Source: Larix sibirica
Taxonomy: Eukaryota > Streptophyta > Pinopsida > Pinales > Pinaceae
DNA length: 22,868 nt
Direction: 5' to 3'
Assembly (NCBI GenBank): GCA_004151065.3
Contig: NWUY0300020159.1
Location: forward strand, 27,824 to 50,691
Of the stretch, positions 17,747-22,868 are shown in pieces; position 1 is the first letter of the stretch, and the number at the start of each line of letters is the position of its first letter. The translations under genes and the position numbers were made by a program. Below the pieces are notes generated by a model that worked only from the letters and a program-made list of their open reading frames with translations, searched no databases and had not been told where the DNA came from.

Positions 17747-18286
17747 TTGGGCACACTAGATTTGTAGGGCACCTTGACAACGTGGGAAGGGGCACGAATT
17801 GGGCACAACCTATCGTGTCAGAATAGCACAATTTAGGCACACTTCTAAGTGCACTTTTATGGAACAGGGTAGTATGAGTTGGGTGCACTTTACCGAGTCA
17901 TATTACTACAACTTGGGTGCACTTTCGGGAGCTTCTTTTCGAGACTAAGTGGTGTGACTTGGGCACATCAGGTCACTAGGATAGTCAAGACAGATGGGCA
18001 CACTTGGTGTTGAGTAGGAGTACCAAAGTACGTTGGGCTTGACGCAGTGAATAATTTGGGGTTTGTGTTGTGTCAATTCTACAGATGCATCAACGGCTGG
18101 ATGTGTAGATATTGGCAGACACCTTGGGTTTGCCTAAATTATCTTGGGCATATGTTTATATGGCCATCATCTTGGATTTGTTGTATATATGTGCATCATT
18201 GTTTCCAGGTTGGGCATACTCCTTTATTGTATCTTGTACTATATGTAACATTCTTCATGGACAATTTGGGTTCCTGGTTTGGGCAC
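17747..18286 (+). repeat. Cluster of TTGGGCAC words
   Basis: TTGGGCA(C/T) or TTGGGTGCAC occurs at 17747, 17799, 17833 (TTAGGCAC), 17879, 17913, 17959, 17995 (ATGGGCAC), 18144, 18210 and 18279. Spacings are irregular, mostly 30-75 bases. It follows the candidate LTR start at 17659 and could be an LTR enhancer-like region. The TGGGCACA word also appears in the Copia LTRs on their sense strand. Confidence 0.6.
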
Positions 18287-18612
18287 CACCATATCTATTG
18301 TCTCTTCTATATATTATTGGATGCTTGTATTGTAATGTTCATGTGTAATGCTTAATTATATAATTGGCTAAGTGTTGAAATATTGTAGTGCAAGTGACTA
18401 TTGGGTGAGTAAGTCGTGTAGGGGCTTGTAATGACCTAATAGTGTAGCTCAAGGTGAAGTTATGGGCATACCTTGAGTGAAGAGGCATAGTCTGGGTGTA
18501 ATAGTACCAAGTAGGCCAAGCCCTTGTGGAAGAGGTACACCGACACTGCATGTTACTTGATTTGAAAACAAAAAAAATTGGGGCATTAATCCTAGGTTTA
18601 TGACAAGTAGCA

Positions 18613-18721
18613 AGCTAAGTGCGCTTGATTGTGGGGAAAACTCCACAGTTAAGTGTGCTTGAGCCAAAGGAGTCTTGGGATGGGTGACCTCCATGGAAGT
18701 CTTGGGTACTAGGTGCAAGCC
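18613..18721 (+). repeat. 5S rRNA-derived segment with doubled box A
   Basis: From AACTCCACAGTTAAGTGTG onward the sequence follows the 3' two-thirds of plant 5S rRNA. AGTTAAGTGTGCTTGA (18647-18662) matches the internal box A at 14 of 16 bases. GGATGGGTGACCTCC at 18679, followed by ATGGAAGTCT, matches box C at 22 of 25. The 5' third of 5S is not present; instead a second box A-like word, AGCTAAGTGCGCTTGA, lies at 18613-18628. 5S-derived promoters inside LTRs are the hallmark of Cassandra TRIM retrotransposons, and 5S-derived SINEs also exist. A functional 5S gene is excluded by the missing 5' part. LTR ends were not found. Confidence 0.8.
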
Positions 18722-19047
18722 TTGGAGGTGATGGTTGATGTTATGTGATTCATTTCGCTAGTCCTAATCCCATTTCTTCACCCATATGAGCATCACTTGA
18801 TGCAATGAGTGGTAAGTGGACTATTTAAAACCATGAGAAATTGGTCAACTGTGACTATATTCATGGGATATTGGCCATAGATTAATGACCTACATTGCGT
18901 AGATAATTCCAAAAATGATATATCATGGTGTTTGACTAGGAAATCCCTTCAAGACTTAAATAAGAAGAGTCAAATGATCTCTAGTTGAATAGTTCATAAG
19001 GCATAATACTTGCTAAGGTTTTGTGAATGGGGTATCAAGTACATGGG

Positions 19048-19092
19048 CTTGATTGTGGGGAAAAATCCACACATAAGTGTGCTTGAACCAAA
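19048..19092 (+). repeat. Second, shorter 5S-related segment
   Basis: CTTGATTGTGGGGAAAAATC and CATAAGTGTGCTTGAACCAAA repeat the box A part of the segment 424 bases upstream (CTTGATTGTGGGGAAAACTC, CAGTTAAGTGTGCTTGAGCC). Box C is absent. The pair could be remnants of two LTRs of one small element or a local duplication. Confidence 0.75.
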
Positions 19093-20075
19093 TGATTTAT
19101 GGAAGAAATCACTCAAATACTCAACTACTCAACTACACCATCAAATCCTTATGGAAGGAATCACTCCACAAGCCATGCTTGCTACAAACCAATACATCCA
19201 ATATGTCTCTATACAATGATACTCTTGTATTTATGCTTTCACATGAGTATTCCGAGGGGTGTATGCCAACTACTCCCTTATTATTATAGTATTTCCTCTA
19301 ACTACCCAGTAAGCCTATTTATTACCCTCTAATTATCGAGTGGTCCTATTACATGATTATGGCCACATTTATGTTCATTATCCCCATGGGTACCTTATTA
19401 GGTACCATTTATTCTCCTCCCTAAGTACATTACAAAATGTCTATGGGGTCAATGTTCATGGAAAACATGGAAGAAGACGTTCACCAAGTTCTAGTAGATT
19501 TGGACATGATTGGAAATATACAGGAAGCCCAACCTTTTCTAGAGGAACAAGAAGAAGCAATAACTAAGCATGTTTTTAGATAAATGATCAAATGCTATGT
19601 ATTGCAAAATATATCTTGTATTAGGATTTTTTCATAGGCTTTATACAAGCAAAAACTGTGAATCCATAGAAAAAAAAGTGGTAGTTTTTTAACAAATTTT
19701 TTGGACAATTTCTTAAGATAGGATAGTGGGATTGTTCCTTCTTTTCGTTCGTATTATTATGTTGACCAATGAGTCTGCAACACTTTTCTAATACAAATAT
19801 ATTATCGGTTTTGTTAAAAAAATGATATTTAGAATATTAAAAAGTCAATTCACAAAAGTTTTAACGGATTAAATACAAAGTTCAAATAGAAGTAAATAAA
19901 AACCAAAATGCAAACATGAATAAATATTAATTTTAAGACTAAAATTAGATTGAAAATAAAAGTAATCCTAAAAAATAAAAACAACAACTACTAACCTAAA
20001 AACCAAGACAAATATAGAAAATAGCTTACCACGTACTTAATTAAGAAACTAAATATGTAATTGCATATTAGTAAG
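19093..20075. other. AT-rich stretch without a supported gene
   Basis: Contains a short direct repeat (TTATGGAAGAAATCACTC near 19097, TTATGGAAGGAATCACTCC near 19150) and the small frame at 19458-19583. From about 19600 to 20070 it is very AT-rich with only short open frames. No RNA gene or LTR boundary was recognised. Confidence 0.4.
19458..19583 (+). CDS. Small acidic ORF, 41 codons
   Basis: Starts MENMEEDVHQVLVDLDMIGN and ends KHVFR before TAA. It is strongly acidic with a plausible helical pattern. It has no recognisable domain and no upstream signal beyond an ATG. Its position 490 bases ahead of the Gypsy gag relic is consistent with retroelement leader sequence, but chance is as likely. 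I do not recognise it. Confidence 0.15.
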   Translation: MENMEEDVHQVLVDLDMIGNIQEAQPFLEEQEEAITKHVFR

Positions 20076-20497
20076 GATTATGAGCTTCTTAAACGTGAAA
20101 ATGAACAACTTACCATCGAATCTCACTAAATAGAAATGATGGGTTAAAAACACAAAGAGTTATTTGCTTGCATGGAAGAATGTATTAATGTAGATTATGT
20201 CTTTAAATTTATATGTGATAGTTTTCTTGACTACTATTTAAGGCATGTGAACACATTAAGCTACAGGTGGATGAGGACATTAGGATATACATTACAATAG
20301 AATGGATTGTAGGCTTGGATTTGAGAATTAGAAGAGCTATTGATAACTATAGAAATAGTTTGATCTTTTTTAAATGTGCATATTCTAACAGATAACTCCA
20401 CCTCTTTTATGTTGATATCATTTTAGAGAATTGAATTTTTTTTACATATTAGGTAGAAAAAATGTGTCACATACATAAATTCATGAAGGGACTTTAG
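20076..20497 (+). pseudogene. Probable N-terminal gag region, Gypsy
   Basis: The frame starting at 20076 reads DYELLKRENEQLTIESH, a charged helical stretch. After stops it gives KHKELFACMEECINVDYVFK and FICDSFLDYYLRHVN. Such coiled-coil sequences are common at the N-terminus of plant Gypsy gag proteins, ahead of the Retrotrans_gag core. The assignment rests mainly on position and composition. Confidence 0.4.
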
Positions 20498-21040
20498 ATG
20501 GAAATCAAGAAGAAGAAGATGAAGGGTATTATGATTTTATTTCTCACCCACCCTCATAAAAAAGGGAATTTAACATCAAAGGAATCTCATGACAAATCTA
20601 GTTCCTTTGGAATTAGGCATATGAGAAAGAGATTCCACCCTGATAACTCACAAGGAGAATTTTGTGAGGTCAAATCCACTACTTTCGATGGACAAGTAAC
20701 GAATAGAAGGCTTGGATGTTGGCTCGATGAGGAAATGTTTACAACTTTACGAATATTCAAGCAACATCAAAGTAAGAGTTGTCTTTTACAATGTCACATA
20801 TAATATTTCTCTAAGGTGAGAACACCATAGGAAAATAAAAAGAATCGTGGAGAGCAAGTTCATAGTTCAACAATTACTCAGAAGCATAAATATATCTCTT
20901 CTCCTTATTATGAGAATAAAGTCAATGAATTCGATGATATTAAGTAGGAATCAATGCATGTAGATCCATATGAGAAGAATTTCATGGAACTTATGAAGTA
21001 TTTCCTTAGTGGGTTGCATGCTTTGTACAATAATACAATC
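20498..21040 (+). pseudogene. Ty3/Gypsy gag core (Retrotrans_gag) remnant
   Basis: The first open stretch (20498-20803) contains STTFDGQVTNRR, CWLDEEMF and IFKQHQ, matching the FDGE....AEAWL..M...F start of Retrotrans_gag. Near 20752 the coding frame moves: EYSSNIKVRVVFYNVTYNIS and HHRKIKRIVESKF follow, matching the KV..A...L.G.A..WW...L core with the Trp pair lost. Another shift near 20882 leads to HKYISSPYYENKVNEFDDIK and YEKNFMELMKYFLSGLHAL, matching the F...Y.......EF..L......Y...F..L segment. At least two frameshifts and three stops are present. Gag would form the particle shell. Confidence 0.85.
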
Positions 21041-21589
21041 TAAGAGATTCGGAGAACAAATTCAAAAGACATATAAGAACTACGAGGACTACATATACAA
21101 AAAGATTACATAAGAATTTCATAAAAGTTGGAAGGAAAAGAATAAGGAAAAGTGAGATAAATTATATTAGAAAGATTATAAATTACTATTTTTTAACTAA
21201 AATTCTTAATAGCTAATCCAACATGCCCAAAACAAGGGATTGGAATACTTAGGGAGGATCACATGACCAATAATTTCCTAAGTTGAAGAGATAATACTAG
21301 AATCATAAGAAATACAAGAATAAAAAATAACAAACAATGTGGAATATGTACTTGGGATTTAAGCAACCTTACAAAACCATTAGGAAAAACATTAGTCTTC
21401 CATGGGTAAGCTCCATTGTAATACTAAAAATCAATCTATTTTAGTTTAAATTGTTTTGGAGTTTTACATAGTATATTACACCCAACGTAGTTGAAAATTG
21501 CAGTCTTAAGTAGGTCGGGCATATCAAACTTTATCTACTTCTACTAGCCACGATAAATAAGAGATAGGAAAGTGAAGTGATGGAGAGAT

Positions 21590-21681
21590 GTCTAATTGAG
21601 ATAAAAATAATGTCCACTTATGTTAAGTTAGATCATATATTATGCTGGGATTTTTTAGTTGGACTCTCACTATGCTAAATT

Positions 21682-21718
<37 letters not shown>

Positions 21719-21833
21719 TGATGATGATGATGATGAAGGAAAAACATGGGTGGGTCATAACATTCCAAGGTACATATCCACAAGGAAGATATCAACCTTA
21801 AAAGTTAAACAATTGTTTAGAAAGAATCCATAG
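21590..21833 (+). pseudogene. Gypsy protease end and linker, interrupted by a microsatellite
   Basis: The open stretch starting at 21642 reads MLGFFSWTLTMLNW. Another frame of the same bases reads LDSHYAKL. Together they match the YDVILGMDWL..H.A.LNC end of plant Gypsy proteases. The frame then runs through a compound microsatellite, giving CVCVCVREREGDDDDDD, and resumes as EGKTWVGHNIPRYISTRKIS with TLKVKQLFRK, the usual linker before RT. A stop follows at 21831-21833. The protease catalytic DTG.S lies further upstream and was not found. Confidence 0.75.
21683..21736 (+). repeat. Compound microsatellite (GT)9(GA)6...(GAT)6
   Basis: GT repeats at 21683-21700, GA repeats at 21701-21712 and GAT repeats at 21717-21736. 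The tract lies inside a Gypsy coding relic and keeps the flanking protein frame open. Confidence 0.95.
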
Positions 21834-22085
21834 TTGATTGCATCACATGTGGTAGAACCATCCAAGGACAAGATCCCAAATATTGAAGATCTTCTAATCT
21901 TATAGCGTTTCAAGAACATGTTTCCAAATGAGATACCTACACTTCCTCTTAATAACAAAATAGATTTTTCAATACACATTGTCGCTAGAGTCGCAGTTTC
22001 ATCTAAACTCCATATGAGATTATTACACTAGACTTGTTAGAATCGAAAATGAAACTACCAAAATTGTTGGATAAACACTATATTT
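21834..22085 (+). pseudogene. Gypsy reverse transcriptase N-terminal remnant
   Basis: After HVVEPSKDKIPNIEDL the minus-to-plus check leaves only the plus strand sensible. RFKNMFPNEIPTLPLNNKID with FSIHIV matches the F.DVFP.E.PGLPP.R.IDF.I.L.PG segment that opens plant Gypsy RT. A shifted frame then reads LDLLESKMKLPKLLDKHYI, matching ELVELK.QL.ELLDKGYI. After that the match fades at HGVTP near 22095. The palm motifs, including the YXDD box, are absent. RT would copy element RNA in the particle; this copy cannot. Confidence 0.85.
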
Positions 22086-22089
22086 AACA

Positions 22090-22868
22090 TGGCGTAACAC
22101 CCCAATTTTAACCCCGAAATGTAAATATGTACTTAATGATGAAGTGGATAGAACACAGACTAAATGGTCTAGGATGACCAAAGATATTGTAATGATGTGC
22201 ACTTACTGATAATATAAAAATCCCTGACAACTACAATTGAAGAAGGATGAAGAAGAGGTGGGGGCCTATGATTCCATAAGTGGGGGAAGTAAAAGGGGGA
22301 TAAGGAAAGAGGACCTTAGTGATTTATATAGCCTAAGTCCCTAGCCTTCCTAATAAACCTTAGTTACAGATATACCCTAAAGTCTCTAAACCGCGTGTGT
22401 GTTAGTTTATTTAGTTAATCACTAATTATTATCTTAAGTTGGTATTAAAAGGTGACACGTGGACTCCTTATGAGGATCCACATCGCAAGTTGAGAGCATG
22501 CAGATAAAAGGTTGGGAATTGAATTTAGATATTTATTTATTCATCGTTTTTCCAATCATTCTGAGGGCCATATTGTTGGTACATTACAAAGGGGAAAATA
22601 GAGGAAATCTAAGCTTTCATACTCGCCGATGCAAATTGCCATGGGAAATTGGTGCTAACTATTATTGTGAGAGGAAAGATGGCCTATAGATAAGAATATT
22701 TGGAATCCCAGTAGCGAGATTCCTTGGCTAGGTTGTGTTGGAGCACTAGAAGGGAATTGAGATCGCATGGAATTCATGCAGATAAGGGGATCTCATTCTT
22801 GGTGATGTGCAGGAATGAGGGGGAAGAGTGTTGGTTGATACCCCCAAGACATTATTACTTTTATTTTT
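22090..22868. other. No recognisable gene; possible LTR start at left edge
   Basis: GTAACACCCC at 22094 resembles the TGTAACACCCC start of many plant Gypsy LTRs, and RT similarity ends at this place. Two G-rich tracts (near 22257-22300 and near 22817) could be degraded polypurine tracts. Open frames are short and match nothing I know. The window ends inside this stretch. Confidence 0.35.

Larger units (their letters stand above)
20076..22090 (+). mobile_element. Decayed Ty3/Gypsy retrotransposon (gag, protease end, RT start)
   Basis: On the plus strand gag pieces (20076-21040), the end of a protease domain (about 21620-21680) and the protease-RT linker with the first RT segment (21737 to about 22080) follow in the Ty3/Gypsy order. 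Several frameshifts and stops separate them, and the distance from gag to protease is short, so parts are missing. RT catalytic motifs, RNase H and integrase are not seen, so the element is truncated near 22090. No LTR was assigned to it. Confidence 0.8.

Noticed and set aside
18047-18355. A membrane protein gene suggested by a hydrophobic plus-strand frame
   Set aside because: Two overlapping frames give hydrophobic peptides because the DNA is T-rich. It lies in a candidate LTR with TTGGGCA words, and there is no homology.
18638-18721. A functional 5S rRNA gene
   Set aside because: Only the 3' two-thirds match; the 5' third is replaced by other sequence, box C has changes and no T-run terminator follows at the right place.

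Overview
The window looks like intergenic DNA from a land plant with a large, repeat-rich genome; a gymnosperm is possible but this is inference. It is AT-rich, and I can support no intact host gene. Almost everything recognisable is decayed retrotransposon sequence of plant types: an L1-like LINE with an RNase H domain, Copia gag/protease with an initiator-Met tRNA primer site, Ty3/Gypsy gag-protease-RT, and a 5S rRNA-derived segment.

Layout. 1-1300: no recognisable gene. 1320-4965 (minus): LINE ORF2 relic in the order endonuclease, reverse transcriptase, zinc-binding domain, RNase H. 5000-6540 (minus): unidentified, possibly the LINE 5' part. 6546-14585 (minus): an 8.0-kb tandem array of three gag/protease-only Copia units, bounded by two LTRs of 1047 and 1088 bp and by a near-perfect 5-bp target duplication (CATGA/CATAA). 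It splits an open reading frame whose halves lie at 6221-6540 and 14586-14847. 14848-17650: unassigned, with a cluster of AGTTATAAG-like words and a polypurine tract. 17648-18290: candidate LTR start and a cluster of TTGGGCAC words. 18613-19092: two 5S rRNA-derived segments, one with a doubled box A. 20076-22090 (plus): Ty3/Gypsy relic with gag, the end of protease, a compound microsatellite inside the coding frame, and the start of RT. 22090-22868: unassigned.

The most interesting object is the Copia array. Each unit goes primer site, gag (UBN2-type), CCHC knuckle, aspartic protease, then a shared tail of about 110 residues running straight into the LTR. No unit has integrase, RT or RNase H. 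The same truncated layout in three units suggests a non-autonomous family mobilised by a relative, similar in concept to TR-GAG elements. Units 2 and 3 share a 1073-bp block that is about 99.5% identical. The only two N bases in the window (9998 and 11704) sit where the repeat structure breaks, so part of the array may be an assembly artefact.

Nothing here appears able to move by itself. Every retroelement reading frame carries stops, frameshifts or altered catalytic residues. All identity figures are by-eye estimates except where mismatches are listed by position.
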